64,000 nt of DNA from Roseateles violae (GTDB lineage Bacteria; Pseudomonadota; Gammaproteobacteria; Burkholderiales; Burkholderiaceae_C), in NCBI RefSeq assembly GCF_030410485.1, contig NZ_JAUHHC010000002.1, positions 620,001 to 684,000 of the forward strand, given 5' to 3'. A program made the position numbers and the translations under genes. The notes beneath the pieces were generated by a model. The model did no database searches, had not been told where the DNA came from, and saw only the letters and a list, made by a program, of their open reading frames with translations. This document shows, piece after piece, positions 34,307 to 42,968 of this stretch (positions are counted from its first letter, which is position 1; the number at the start of each line of letters is the position of its first letter).

Positions 34307-36178
34307 ATGCTCAATCTCAGAGTCATCGCGAGCGCAGCCCTGCTGTGGCTCACCTCTCTGTCGGCCCATGCCCTGTGTCCGGACGGTGCCATCTACGACG
34401 CCGCGCTGAGCGCCTGCGTCAACAGCAGCGACGCCTTCGGTCCGTTCACGGACAAGATGGTCGGCAAATGCCAGGCCGCCGGCGGCGGTCAGGCCTGCAC
34501 CAAGCTCTATCCCTATCTGGTCAGCGGCCACACGATCAATGTGCTGCGCTGGTCCAAGTCCTTCACCGCCAGCCTGCGTGGCACGGCGGCCTGCCCCGAC
34601 GGCTCGGTGTTCTCGCCGAGCTATGGCAATAACTGCTTCGAGCAGCGCAGCGGCACGACCAACAATGTCTTCGGCAACTTCAGTGCAGCCGAGCTCAGCG
34701 CCTGCATCAGCCTGAGCGGCGGCAGCTCCTGCTATACCAACCGCTGGGAGGCCGGCTTCTACAACAGCGTACAAAGCCGCCTGGCCGCCTCGCCGCCCTC
34801 CGGCGGCACGTTCAACAACAAGTACGGCGCCTGGCTCTGGTATGCCGACGGCATCGGCAAGACCCATGTGCAGATCGCCGACCAGCTGAAGGCGCAGGGC
34901 GTCAAGCGCATCTTCATCAAGATCGCCGACAACACGCAGGCTTGCAGCGTCTATACCGACGCCTGCCTGAAGGCAACGACCGACACCTACAAGGCTCGCG
35001 GCATCGAGCCCTGGGCCTGGGCCTACAACTATCCCAACAACAGTGCCGCCCAGGCCGACGCCCTTTACCAGGCGGCCAGGTTCGGCTACGTCGGTTTCGT
35101 TTCCGACGTCGAGGTCGAGTTCGATCGCAAGAGCACCGAGCTGAGCGCGCTGTTCCAGGCCTTCGTCGCGGCCCGGGAACGGGCCAAGACCGACGGCTGG
35201 ATCGCCGGCGCGGCGACAAGCTTCCCGCTCGGCGCGACGACCTGGGGCAACCCGGCCGACCACGGCATGCGCGTCGACATCATCGACCAGTACGTGGCCT
35301 TCCACATGCCGCAGACCTATCTCGAGGTCTGGGGGCCTACCTACATGGCCGACCCGAAGAAATGGATAGAGACGACCAACTGCGAATATCGCAACCTCGG
35401 TGCGAACAAGCCGATCTGGAACATCGTCTCGACCGAGCAAGACGTGATCACTTCGGCCCAGTTGGAACTGTTCATGGCCGCGGCCGGTCCGAATGCCAGC
35501 ATCTGGCGCATCCCCGGCGGCGGCACGCCGACCTCGATCTGGAACGACTGGGCCGGCATCAACTGGGAGCGCTCCAGCTTCGTCGAATCCGCCTGCGGCA
35601 CCGGCAACAATCTCTATGCCGACTACCTGAACCAGGGCAGCCCGGTGCCGCCGACCACCGTGCCCTACTGGAACCAGAACAGCAATGCGGTCAACCCGTC
35701 CGGCACCTGCAGCACGACCTCTGTGGCGATGCTGACCGACTTCTACGGCATCACGACGCCATCCACCATCGGCGGCTATGCGCGCACGCCCGACTACCTG
35801 ATCAACCGCTTCGGCGTGGGCCAGACGGTGCCGGCGCTGGCGGCGATCTTCAACACCATGGCCGCCGAACGGGGCAGTGCGGTGCGCGACAGCGGCACGA
35901 CGACCGGCACCATCGAGGAGCTGCGTGCCCGCGCCAGCCAGGGCAAGCCGACCATCGTCCATGGCTGGTTTACCAGCTCGGGTCACATCATGGTGGTGAC
36001 CGGCTTCGACGGCGCCAACTACATCGTCAACGATCCCTACGGCAAATGGGGCCTCGTGACCGGCAGCTACGACACCTCGATCAGCGGCAAGGGCCAAAAG
36101 TACCCGAAGGCCGACTTCGACCGCGTCATCACCGACAACGGCCTGGGCAACGATCTGTGGCTGCATCGCTTTGACTAA
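34307..36178 (+). CDS. Secreted two-domain protein: TIM-barrel-like module plus C39-like peptidase
   Basis: 623 residues with a signal peptide (RVIASAALLWLTSLSAHA). Residues ~25-165 contain two similar Cys-bearing segments (CPDGAIYDAALSAC, CPDGSVFSPSYGNNC). Residues ~170-430 look like a glycosidase TIM barrel (YGAWLWYADGIG, RIFIKIADN, PWAWAYNYPN, GFVSDVEVEFD, IDQYVAFHMPQTY). Residues ~450-623 are a Peptidase_C39_2-type domain: Cys468 in SGTCSTTSVAM, His560 in GHIMVVTGF and NDPYGKW. A cell-wall or glycopeptide hydrolase is plausible. It follows DUF4127 by about 200 bases. GGAG is nine bases before the ATG. Confidence 0.78.
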   Translation: MLNLRVIASAALLWLTSLSAHALCPDGAIYDAALSACVNSSDAFGPFTDKMVGKCQAAGGGQACTKLYPYLVSGHTINVLRWSKSFTASLRGTAACPDGSVFSPSYGNNCFEQRSGTTNNVFGNFSAAELSACISLSGGSSCYTNRWEAGFYNSVQSRLAASPPSGGTFNNKYGAWLWYADGIGKTHVQIADQLKAQGVKRIFIKIADNTQACSVYTDACLKATTDTYKARGIEPWAWAYNYPNNSAAQADALYQAARFGYVGFVSDVEVEFDRKSTELSALFQAFVAARERAKTDGWIAGAATSFPLGATTWGNPADHGMRVDIIDQYVAFHMPQTYLEVWGPTYMADPKKWIETTNCEYRNLGANKPIWNIVSTEQDVITSAQLELFMAAAGPNASIWRIPGGGTPTSIWNDWAGINWERSSFVESACGTGNNLYADYLNQGSPVPPTTVPYWNQNSNAVNPSGTCSTTSVAMLTDFYGITTPSTIGGYARTPDYLINRFGVGQTVPALAAIFNTMAAERGSAVRDSGTTTGTIEELRARASQGKPTIVHGWFTSSGHIMVVTGFDGANYIVNDPYGKWGLVTGSYDTSISGKGQKYPKADFDRVITDNGLGNDLWLHRFD

Positions 36179-36551
36179 GGCCGTCACGACAAGGCAAGAC
36201 CCGGCAAGTCTGCGCCGGTCATCGATCGTCGTGACCCTGCTCGCGGCTATGCTGGCGGCGGTGGCCGCCGGTATCCATCTGCTGACGGCACCGATGCCGG
36301 CAGTCAGCGGGCAATCCCTGCCGCCGTCCGTCGCATTCCCGGCCTTGCCGGCGTCGAGCCTGCCGGCCACCGTGGCGGCGGCATCGGCCGCGCAGGCGCC
36401 GAAGGCCGGCGTCGGCGAGGCCCTACCTCAGGTGTTCACGACGGCCGTCGAAGAAGCCGCCAGCCGACCGACGCGCTCGCTGGCCGATCCCGACGCGCCG
36501 CGCGCGACGAGCAACTACCCTCGCCACAGTGCGCCAACGGCGGGGCGCTGA
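36171..36551 (+). CDS. Small membrane-anchored protein of unknown function
   Basis: 126 residues, TTG start overlapping the preceding stop by eight bases; no clear ribosome site. One hydrophobic helix (SSIVVTLLAAMLAAVAAGIHLL) is followed by a Pro/Ala-rich tail. No family recognised. Codon use is like its neighbours, which is the main reason to keep it. Confidence 0.45.
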   Translation: MTKAVTTRQDPASLRRSSIVVTLLAAMLAAVAAGIHLLTAPMPAVSGQSLPPSVAFPALPASSLPATVAAASAAQAPKAGVGEALPQVFTTAVEEAASRPTRSLADPDAPRATSNYPRHSAPTAGR

Positions 36552-36593
36552 TGTCGGGCCGGCGGCGGCCTCGAAGCTGCTCGGTGGAGTCGC

Positions 36594-37505
36594 CTAAGCG
36601 GGCGGGACCAGCCGCAGGATCGCGTCCATCGTGAGCGTCGCCGCGCCGGCCTGCATGCAAGCCGCCGCTCCGGCGGCCATGGCCCAGGCCAGATGGGCTT
36701 CGGGCGGGGCATCGGTCCGCGTCATCATGCTGACGATCAGCCCCGCCATCGAAGCGTCGCCGGCGCCCACGGTATCGACGACGGTCACGGCGGGCGGCCT
36801 TGCAGCGCTGCTTGACGTGCCGTGCAGCAGTTCGGCGCCATGCTCGCCCCGGGTCACCATCACCCAGGCCTGCGGATTCCAGTCGCGCAGCGTTCGCAGG
36901 CCGACGGCCGGGTCCGTCGTGCGGAACAGCCCGCACAGGTCCTCGTCGGACACCTTGATCACATCGGCCAGCTTGCACATGCGCGCCAGCGTGGCGTCGT
37001 AACGCTCGTCCATCAGCACGCGGAAGTTCGGGTCGTAGCTGATCCTGATGCCATCGGCCCTCAGCGACTCGGCCTGCGCCAGCAGCCGCCGTGCCAGCGG
37101 TTCGCGCGCCAGGCTGATGCCGCCGAAGTGCGCCCAGCTGATCGCTTCACGCCAGCCCTCGGGCAAGGCCGAGGGATCGAAGTGCAGGTCCGCGCTGTCG
37201 TCGCCGATGAAGAAGTACTGTGGTGGCGAGCTTTCATGCACGACGGCCAGCAAGGGGGACTTGTCGACGCTCTGCAGATAGCGCTCGTCGAGGCCCGCAT
37301 CTAGCGTGGCCTGCCGCAACTGCCGGCCGAAGACGTCGGTGCTGATCGCGCCGGCAAAGGCGCTGGACACGCCCAGTCCCTGCATCGCACGGGCCAGGTT
37401 CCACGGCGCCCCGCCGTCGCAGGCGCGCCAGTGATGGCCGTCCACGCGGATCAGGTCGGTCAATGCCTCGCCGAAGGAGACGAAGCCGGGCAGAGGCCGG
37501 CTCAT
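36594..37505 (-). CDS. PfkB-family sugar kinase (fructokinase-like)
   Basis: 303 residues of the ribokinase fold. N-terminal FVSFGEALTDLI, GGAPWNLARAMQGLG, and the catalytic GxGD motif in DTVGAGDASMAG. The N-terminal and GGAPxN motifs are typical of fructokinases. ATG overlaps the stop of the AGE-family gene (ATGA). With that isomerase upstream, the probable step is fructose to fructose 6-phosphate. Last gene of the minus operon that starts with the GntR regulator. Confidence 0.88.
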   Translation of the reverse strand: MSRPLPGFVSFGEALTDLIRVDGHHWRACDGGAPWNLARAMQGLGVSSAFAGAISTDVFGRQLRQATLDAGLDERYLQSVDKSPLLAVVHESSPPQYFFIGDDSADLHFDPSALPEGWREAISWAHFGGISLAREPLARRLLAQAESLRADGIRISYDPNFRVLMDERYDATLARMCKLADVIKVSDEDLCGLFRTTDPAVGLRTLRDWNPQAWVMVTRGEHGAELLHGTSSSAARPPAVTVVDTVGAGDASMAGLIVSMMTRTDAPPEAHLAWAMAAGAAACMQAGAATLTMDAILRLVPPA

Positions 37506-38716
37506 GCCTTGTCCTCGAAGGCATGGAGCAATTCGTAGCAAGCACCCATCGTGTGATAGTCGGTCTTGCCGGCCGGGCTCTTCTCGTCGCTGTACTTGCT
37601 GTTGTCGGGGCGCAGGATCCGGTACCAGGCGCCATGCCGATGATCGACGAAGTGAGCCCAGCTGTAGCGCCACAGGCGCTCGTAGTCGGCCCAGTAGCGC
37701 TCGTCGCCGCAGCGCTTGGCGAGCAGACCCGCGGTCGCCAGGCTCTCCGCCTGGACCCAGAAGTACTTGTCGGCGTCGCAGATGCTGCGGTCCGGGCCGA
37801 AGCCATAGCACAGTCCGCCGTTGAGCTCGTCCCAGGCGACCGACATCGCGGTGTCGAACAGCTCCTTGGCACGCGGCAGCAGCCAGTCGGCGCCCTGCAG
37901 CAGCTGCGCCCCATGCCGCTCGAGGATCAGCAGCAGCTTCGCCCACTCGGTCAGATGTCCGGGCTGGTAGCCCCAGGGGCGGAAGATATTGCTCTTGTCG
38001 TGGCGGTTGTAGTCCCAGTCGACCGACCAGTCTTCGCGGTAATGCTCCCAGATCAACCCGTCGGCCAGCGCGGCCTGGCGCTGCGTGATGCTGCGCGCCA
38101 GCGTCTCGGCGCGGTGCAGATAGCGCAGCTCGCCGCTGGCCTCGAAGGCCGCCAGCATCGCCTCGCAGGCATGCATGTTCGCGTTCTGGCCGCGGTAGGG
38201 GCGTAGCACCCAGTCGGCGCCGGCCTCGTCCGCATAAAGCCCCGCCGCCGGCTCCCAGAAACGCACCTCCATCAAGGCCCAGGTCTCGTCCATCCAGGCA
38301 CGCGCCTCCGCGACGCCGGCCATCAGCGCATGCGCGTAGGCCAGCATCACGAAGGCCAGGCCGTAGGCGTGGTTCGTGCCGTCCAGCAGCTCGGCGCGGC
38401 CCTCGGCCCAGCGCAGCTGCCAGGCGTAGCCGCCGGTGGCCGGATCGCGGTGTGCCTCGCGCAAAAAGGCCAGGCCGTGGCGCAGCGCCGCGCGGTCGTC
38501 GTCGCGGCCGAAGCGGCGAGAGGCCATCGCGAAGTTGAAGACAAAACGGGTGCTGCTGACCAGATGACGGGTCGTCGCGTCGTAGACGCTGCCGTCATCG
38601 CGGTAGAAGTGGTAGAAGCCGCCGCTCGCATCGGTGCAGCGCGGGCGGTAGAAGTCCATCGTGTGGCGGATGTGGGCGTCCAGCGTGGCCGGATCGCGAA
38701 AGTCAGGGAAGTTCAT
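37502..38716 (-). CDS. AGE-family sugar epimerase/isomerase (mannose isomerase-like)
   Basis: 404 residues, an (alpha/alpha)6 barrel. Conserved His-bearing motifs are TRHLVSSTRFVFNFA, NANMHACEAML, YQPGHLTEWAKLLL and TDYHTMGACYELLHAF. The family includes GlcNAc 2-epimerase, cellobiose epimerase and mannose isomerase (YihS/ManI). The HxxEWxxLL and YHxxxACYE motifs, and the fructokinase directly downstream, fit mannose to fructose; a GlcNAc/ManNAc epimerase would fit the NanE and ROK genes instead. Both ends overlap their neighbours by four bases. Confidence 0.87.
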   Translation of the reverse strand: MNFPDFRDPATLDAHIRHTMDFYRPRCTDASGGFYHFYRDDGSVYDATTRHLVSSTRFVFNFAMASRRFGRDDDRAALRHGLAFLREAHRDPATGGYAWQLRWAEGRAELLDGTNHAYGLAFVMLAYAHALMAGVAEARAWMDETWALMEVRFWEPAAGLYADEAGADWVLRPYRGQNANMHACEAMLAAFEASGELRYLHRAETLARSITQRQAALADGLIWEHYREDWSVDWDYNRHDKSNIFRPWGYQPGHLTEWAKLLLILERHGAQLLQGADWLLPRAKELFDTAMSVAWDELNGGLCYGFGPDRSICDADKYFWVQAESLATAGLLAKRCGDERYWADYERLWRYSWAHFVDHRHGAWYRILRPDNSKYSDEKSPAGKTDYHTMGACYELLHAFEDKA

Positions 38717-39777
38717 TGCAGCTCTTTCAATCGGGCCAGCAGCAGCTCGGCCATGTGTCTGTGATCGTCGGCGTCGGGATGCGAGCCGCAGCCGCCGCCC
38801 TTGAGCGGGCCCCAGTCCAGCAGGCCGATGCGCCGATGACCGGCGGCCTGCTGCTCGTCGACCAGGCGCTGCACCAGCGGCCGCAGCCGGTCGCCATTGG
38901 CCGGCAGCGGCAGGCTCAGCAGCAGGATGCTCGGATCGCCATAGCGCTGCCGCAGATCGGCCAGCAGCGCGCGGTAGGCCTGCAGGAAGTCGCGCTCCAG
39001 CGCCTCGGCATCGCGCGGCTCGCCCGGCTTGACCGCGGTCGAGAAATCGTTGGTGCCCAGGCCGATGACGACGGTCTGCGGCAGCCAGTCACGCGCCGGC
39101 AGGCTGGACGGATCATCCTGCAGCGCGCGGGCGTAATGCGTGCCATGGGTCTCGTCCGGCAGGCCGCCGGCCCAGTTGCGCACCAGGCCGGCGCCGGTCT
39201 TGGCATGGATCTGCCACTCGGCGCCGAGCGCGCGCGCCGTCAGCACCGCAAAGCCCTGCGTGATGTCGGTACGGGCGCCGATCTCCGGCCCCGTGCAGGC
39301 GCGGCCGGGCGATATATTTCCCATCGCGGCCGTGTACGAGTCGCCGATGAACTCGATGCGCTGCGCCGGCTTGGTCGCGGGCGGCAAGGCCGCATCCCCA
39401 TGCTCCAGTTCGAAGCCGAGCACCCGGGCCGCCTTGGCCGACGATTCGGTGCGCTTGACCAGCCGCACATCATGCTCGCCGGCGCCGAGGCCGCGCAGCC
39501 AGATCAGTCGTTCGCCGGGCTCCGGCGCGATCTGCAGCTTCGCCTGGCCGTCGACCTCGACGACCCAGTAGTTGAGCGCATCGTCCAGCCGCAGGCCCAG
39601 CGATTCGCCGCGAATGCGCAAGCGCCAGTTGACGCCGGGCCAGGTGGCGAGCCAGCCGCCGCCGGAGATCGGCACGATGCGGCCGCTGGTCTGCACCAGG
39701 TCGGCCGGGACCCGGTCCGCCGCGGCGGTGCCGAGCAAAGCCATGCCGAGCAGGCCGGCCGCCATCAGCTTGTTCAT
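38713..39777 (-). CDS. Secreted SGNH/GDSL carbohydrate esterase (CE2-like)
   Basis: 354 residues. Signal peptide (NKLMAAGLLGMALLGTAAA), an N-terminal beta-sandwich (about 25-125, WLATWPGVNWRLRIRGESLGL) and an SGNH hydrolase domain with IEFIGDSYTAAMG (Ser), GLGTNDFS (Asn) and HPDADDHRHMA (Asp-His). This two-domain layout is that of CE2 deacetylases, which remove O-acetyl groups from sugars. GAGAGG six bases before the ATG at 39777 favours this start over 39783. Cotranscribed with the NagX-like gene upstream. Confidence 0.83.
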   Translation of the reverse strand: MNKLMAAGLLGMALLGTAAADRVPADLVQTSGRIVPISGGGWLATWPGVNWRLRIRGESLGLRLDDALNYWVVEVDGQAKLQIAPEPGERLIWLRGLGAGEHDVRLVKRTESSAKAARVLGFELEHGDAALPPATKPAQRIEFIGDSYTAAMGNISPGRACTGPEIGARTDITQGFAVLTARALGAEWQIHAKTGAGLVRNWAGGLPDETHGTHYARALQDDPSSLPARDWLPQTVVIGLGTNDFSTAVKPGEPRDAEALERDFLQAYRALLADLRQRYGDPSILLLSLPLPANGDRLRPLVQRLVDEQQAAGHRRIGLLDWGPLKGGGCGSHPDADDHRHMAELLLARLKELQ

Positions 39778-39809
39778 CTTCATCCTCTCTGCTTTCGCGT
39801 GGCCGTTCA

Positions 39810-41126
39810 TCAGGCCTTCCAGACCCAGGCGCGGCGCGTGAAGGCCAGGGTCAGGGCCGACACCGCGGCCGTGAACAACAAGCCCTTGGCCAGCCCCTGC
39901 AGCCAGCCGCTGTTCAAGGCCGACCAGGGGGCATGCAGGCCCGACAGATGCAGCAGCGGCAGCACGACCAGGGCACCGGCCACATAGGCCAGCAGCGGAT
40001 TGCGGCCATGGATGGCCAGCCAGCGGGTGAGCGCGGCGGGCAGCCCGCGCAAGGCCAACAGGGCGAAGAAGGCGAGTCCGCTGCCGACGGCGTAATAGCT
40101 GAAGGTCGAGCTGTCCTTGCGGATCCCGCCCTCCAAGGCCTCCAGGGCCAAGCCCAGCAGCAGCAGATAGCCGCCGGCCTGCACGCAGCGCTGGCCCAGC
40201 GGATCGAGCGCCGAAGCACACCACAGCAGCAGACCCGTCAAGGCCAGGCTGGCCAGCAGGTTCCATCCTGGTTCTCTCGCGTAGAGCAGGCTCAGATTGG
40301 TGACGATCAGCGTCAGCGCGACCGCAGCCGGCCAGCGCGGCGCCGCTTCGCAGCGAGCGGTTCCGATCAGCCATTCGCCGGCGAACATGCCCGGCACGAG
40401 GATGAAGAGGTACTTCAGGTAGTAGAACTGGTAGGCCCAGGCCGCTGGGGTGAAGCCGGCCAGCGCGGCGTTCCAGCTGCCGCTCACCTGGCGCCCCAGC
40501 AGGACGGCGGCCAGCAGCGGCAAAAGCGCGATGCGCAGCAGCGGCCGGTCGCGGGTGAACCAATAGAGCAGACCGCCGAACAAGGCCATGTCGGCCAGCA
40601 CCAGCAGGATGATGTCGCTACGGCCCAGCTCGAATCCGGCTCCGCGCTGAAAGGGCAGCAAGGCCAGCAGCAGGGCGGATCCGCACCATGCGGCGGCCTT
40701 GATCTTCGGCCGTGCCGGTCCCAGCATCAGGCTCAGCAGCCCAAAGGCCAGCAGCGGCAATGTCAGCGCGGCCCAGGGCGCCAGCGACTGCAGGTTGGCT
40801 GGCTTCATGTGCTGGGTGAACAGCGCAAAGAACAGCAGCAGTGCAAAGCGACGGCCGATCGCGACGAGGGCCTCGAGATTGCCCTTCAGCTTGCGCATGG
40901 CCAGCGGCATAGCCGCGCCCATGCTGAACAGGAAGAAGGGAAAGACCAGGTCCACCCAGCTGATGCCGGCCCGTGTCGGCTCGAAGCGATGCAGCGGCGG
41001 AGGCTGTTGGGCGTGGAACATCCAGCCCGGCAGCGCATCGCCGAAGGCCAGGCTGCCGGACAAGACCATGCCGAGGATGGCGAGGCCGCGCAGCGCATCC
41101 AGGGCGGGGTCACGCGGCGGCGTCAT
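39810..41126 (-). CDS. NagX-like integral membrane protein (DUF5009 / acyltransferase-related)
   Basis: 438 residues with about ten to twelve membrane helices. The N-terminus DPALDALRGLAILGMVLSG and the SWVDLVFPFFLFSMGAAMPLAM segment are typical of the DUF5009/HGSNAT-related family; NagX in Shewanella and Xanthomonas N-acetylglucosamine clusters belongs here. By relation to HGSNAT it may transfer an acetyl group or transport an amino sugar across the inner membrane. It lies 32 bases upstream of the esterase gene. Confidence 0.84.
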   Translation of the reverse strand: MTPPRDPALDALRGLAILGMVLSGSLAFGDALPGWMFHAQQPPPLHRFEPTRAGISWVDLVFPFFLFSMGAAMPLAMRKLKGNLEALVAIGRRFALLLFFALFTQHMKPANLQSLAPWAALTLPLLAFGLLSLMLGPARPKIKAAAWCGSALLLALLPFQRGAGFELGRSDIILLVLADMALFGGLLYWFTRDRPLLRIALLPLLAAVLLGRQVSGSWNAALAGFTPAAWAYQFYYLKYLFILVPGMFAGEWLIGTARCEAAPRWPAAVALTLIVTNLSLLYAREPGWNLLASLALTGLLLWCASALDPLGQRCVQAGGYLLLLGLALEALEGGIRKDSSTFSYYAVGSGLAFFALLALRGLPAALTRWLAIHGRNPLLAYVAGALVVLPLLHLSGLHAPWSALNSGWLQGLAKGLLFTAAVSALTLAFTRRAWVWKA

Positions 41127-41357
41127 CGGTCCGCTGCTTCTTGAGGCCCGCTACGGCCGGCGATCGCGCCGGGGCGCCTTGTTGCGTCGCTGCCGGTAGC
41201 ACGGCGGCCGGTGGCAGGGCCGGCATGCTGCGGCGACAGGGTTCCGGCAGGCGGGGGTAGTAGGGCAGGGTGCGCATCGGGATATCTCGCGGAGCAGGCG
41301 CCGCGGCCATCGTCGCCGGCGGCAGGTGGTTCGACTCGGGACGCTGTCGGTGACTAG

Positions 41358-42074
41358 CTAGCTGCGCGTCTCGAGGGCGGTCTTGAACCAGGCTGCCACC
41401 GCTTCGGTCCGCGTGATCGCGGTGCCGACCGTCACGGCCCAGGCGCCAAGCTGGATTGCTTGGGCAGCCTGCTCCGGCGTGTTGTAGCGGCCCTCGGCCA
41501 TCACGCGCGGCAGCTGTCGGCTCAAGCTGGCCAGCAACTCGTAGTCGGGCTCGCTCGGCACTTCGTCGCTGGTGTAGCCCGACAGGGTCGTGCCGACGAT
41601 GTCGAAGCCCAGCGCCGCAGCGGCCCGTGCATCGGCCAGGCAGGAGCAGTCGGCCATCGCGACCGCGCCGCCGGCATGGATCGCCTGCAGCAGTTCGCGC
41701 ACCGGCACCGGACGCACCCGTTCGGTGGCGTCGACGGCAATCACGTCGGCGCCCGCCCGCAGCAGCGCCTGCACGTCTTCCATCAGCGGCGTGATCCGCA
41801 CCGGCGAATCGGCCAGGTCGCGTTTGACGATGCCGATGATGGGCGCCGTGATGCCCTGGCGCACGCGGGCGACGCGCGCCGCGCCTTCGATGCGCACCGC
41901 CGAGGCGCCGCCGCTCAGCGCCGCCAGCGCCAGGCGCAGCACCACCTCGTCGTCGTCGAGCGGGCCGTTCTCGACCGGCTGGCAGGAGACGATCAGACCG
42001 CCCTTGACGATGCGGTCCAGTTCGCGCAGCCGGGCTTCACGCCCGGGCGCGCGGCACAAGCTCCCTTCAGTCAA
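41358..42074 (-). CDS. nanE: N-acylmannosamine-6-phosphate 2-epimerase (NanE)
   Basis: 238 residues, a phosphate-binding TIM barrel. [70 protein letters not shown] and [11 protein letters not shown] are the NanE motifs, including the catalytic Lys and Glu. It converts ManNAc 6-phosphate to GlcNAc 6-phosphate. The TTG start overlaps the end of the regulator gene by eight bases and has AGGAG eight bases upstream. Its partner is probably the ROK kinase of the opposite arm. Confidence 0.93.
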   Translation of the reverse strand: MTEGSLCRAPGREARLRELDRIVKGGLIVSCQPVENGPLDDDEVVLRLALAALSGGASAVRIEGAARVARVRQGITAPIIGIVKRDLADSPVRITPLMEDVQALLRAGADVIAVDATERVRPVPVRELLQAIHAGGAVAMADCSCLADARAAAALGFDIVGTTLSGYTSDEVPSEPDYELLASLSRQLPRVMAEGRYNTPEQAAQAIQLGAWAVTVGTAITRTEAVAAWFKTALETRS

Positions 42075-42795
42075 GATTCGGCTCCTGCATGTCGCGCACG
42101 ACGTTCAGCTCGAAGCGATAGCGATCGGCCCGGTACAGGCTTTTGCCGTATTCGACCACCTCGCCCTTCGTCGACAGGGTGATGCGCTCGACCAGCAGCG
42201 AGGGCGAGAAGGCCGGGACCTCCAGCATCTCGGCCTCTTCCTCGCTCAGCACGGTGGCCTGCAGTTGCTGGCTGGCCGAGCGGATCTGTACGCCGTACTG
42301 CTTGTCCAGCAACTCGTACAGCGAGCCGCTCTTCAGCGCGGCCGGGTCGAAATCGGGCAGGCGCGCCTGCGCCAGATAGACGGTCTCGAGCGCCATCGGC
42401 TCGTCGTTGGCCATCCGCAGGCGGCGGATCTCCAGCAGGGGCGAGCCGGGCACCAGCTTGAGCTTCTGCGCCAGCTTGGCCCCGGCGGCGACGGTGTTGA
42501 TCGACAGCAGCTCGCTGGACGGCGAGAAGCCGCGTGCGCGCATGTCCTCGGAGAAGGAGATCAGCTGCGGCCGCTTGACGACCGGCTGGCCCGACACGAA
42601 GGTGCCGGCGCCCTGCTTGCGTTCAAGCAGGCCCTCGGCCTCCAGCTCGCGCAGGCAGCGGCGCAGCGTTTCGCGGGCCACGTCGAAACGCTCGCTCAGC
42701 TCGCGTTCCGGTGGCAGCCGTCCGCCATCGGCGTTCTGCTGGATCAGCGTCAGCAGGTTCTGCTTCAGCTGCTCGCGCTTCTGTGCTCTGTCCAT
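42067..42795 (-). CDS. GntR/HutC-family regulator of the sugar locus
   Basis: 242 residues: winged helix (residues ~5-70, [25 protein letters not shown]) and UTRA domain (~80-240). It is closest in type to NagR/DasR, which sense amino-sugar phosphates and bind TGGTCTAGACCA-like sites. It is the first gene of the minus operon. AAGGA six bases before ATG 42795 supports that start. The TGGTCTA at 42836-42842 lies downstream of an AT-rich TATATT that could be its -10 box, so it probably represses itself. Confidence 0.9.
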   Translation of the reverse strand: MDRAQKREQLKQNLLTLIQQNADGGRLPPERELSERFDVARETLRRCLRELEAEGLLERKQGAGTFVSGQPVVKRPQLISFSEDMRARGFSPSSELLSINTVAAGAKLAQKLKLVPGSPLLEIRRLRMANDEPMALETVYLAQARLPDFDPAALKSGSLYELLDKQYGVQIRSASQQLQATVLSEEEAEMLEVPAFSPSLLVERITLSTKGEVVEYGKSLYRADRYRFELNVVRDMQEPNLD

Positions 42796-42835
42796 CACCA
42801 TTCCTTCACGGCCCTGAACTTCATTGGTTCGTTTT

Positions 42836-42842
42836 TGGTCTA
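42836..42842. promoter_or_regulatory. TAGACCA half-site (regulator side)
   Basis: TGGTCTA, 41 bases before the regulator start, within TTGGTCTACAA. In the minus direction it directly follows TATATT. Confidence 0.55.
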
Positions 42843-42885
42843 CAAAATATACAGCAAGAAGCCTAATGGCACGACAAAATCTAGA

Positions 42886-42898
42886 CAACTAGGGTAGA
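42886..42898. promoter_or_regulatory. Conserved promoter block CAACTAGGGTAGA (copy 2)
   Basis: Identical to 32524-32536 and at the same 62-base distance (start to start) from a TACCATTnnTAGACCA site. Confidence 0.55.
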
Positions 42899-42947
42899 CG
42901 CGCAGCGATTTAGGGCAATAAGCGCTGGATTTGGCAGCTCAGTTGTG

Positions 42948-42963
42948 TACCATTGCTAGACCA
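42948..42963. promoter_or_regulatory. TACCATTnnTAGACCA operator (copy 2)
   Basis: TACCATTgcTAGACCA, ending five bases before the start codon of the sugar-binding protein gene, so a bound repressor would sit at the ribosome site or just after the promoter. Confidence 0.62.
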
Positions 42964-42968
42964 AAAGG

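Noticed and set aside
41110-41310. 66-codon open frame between nanE and the NagX-like gene
   Set aside because: It overlaps the NagX-like start, has no convincing ribosome site and its Pro/Ala-rich sequence resembles no protein.
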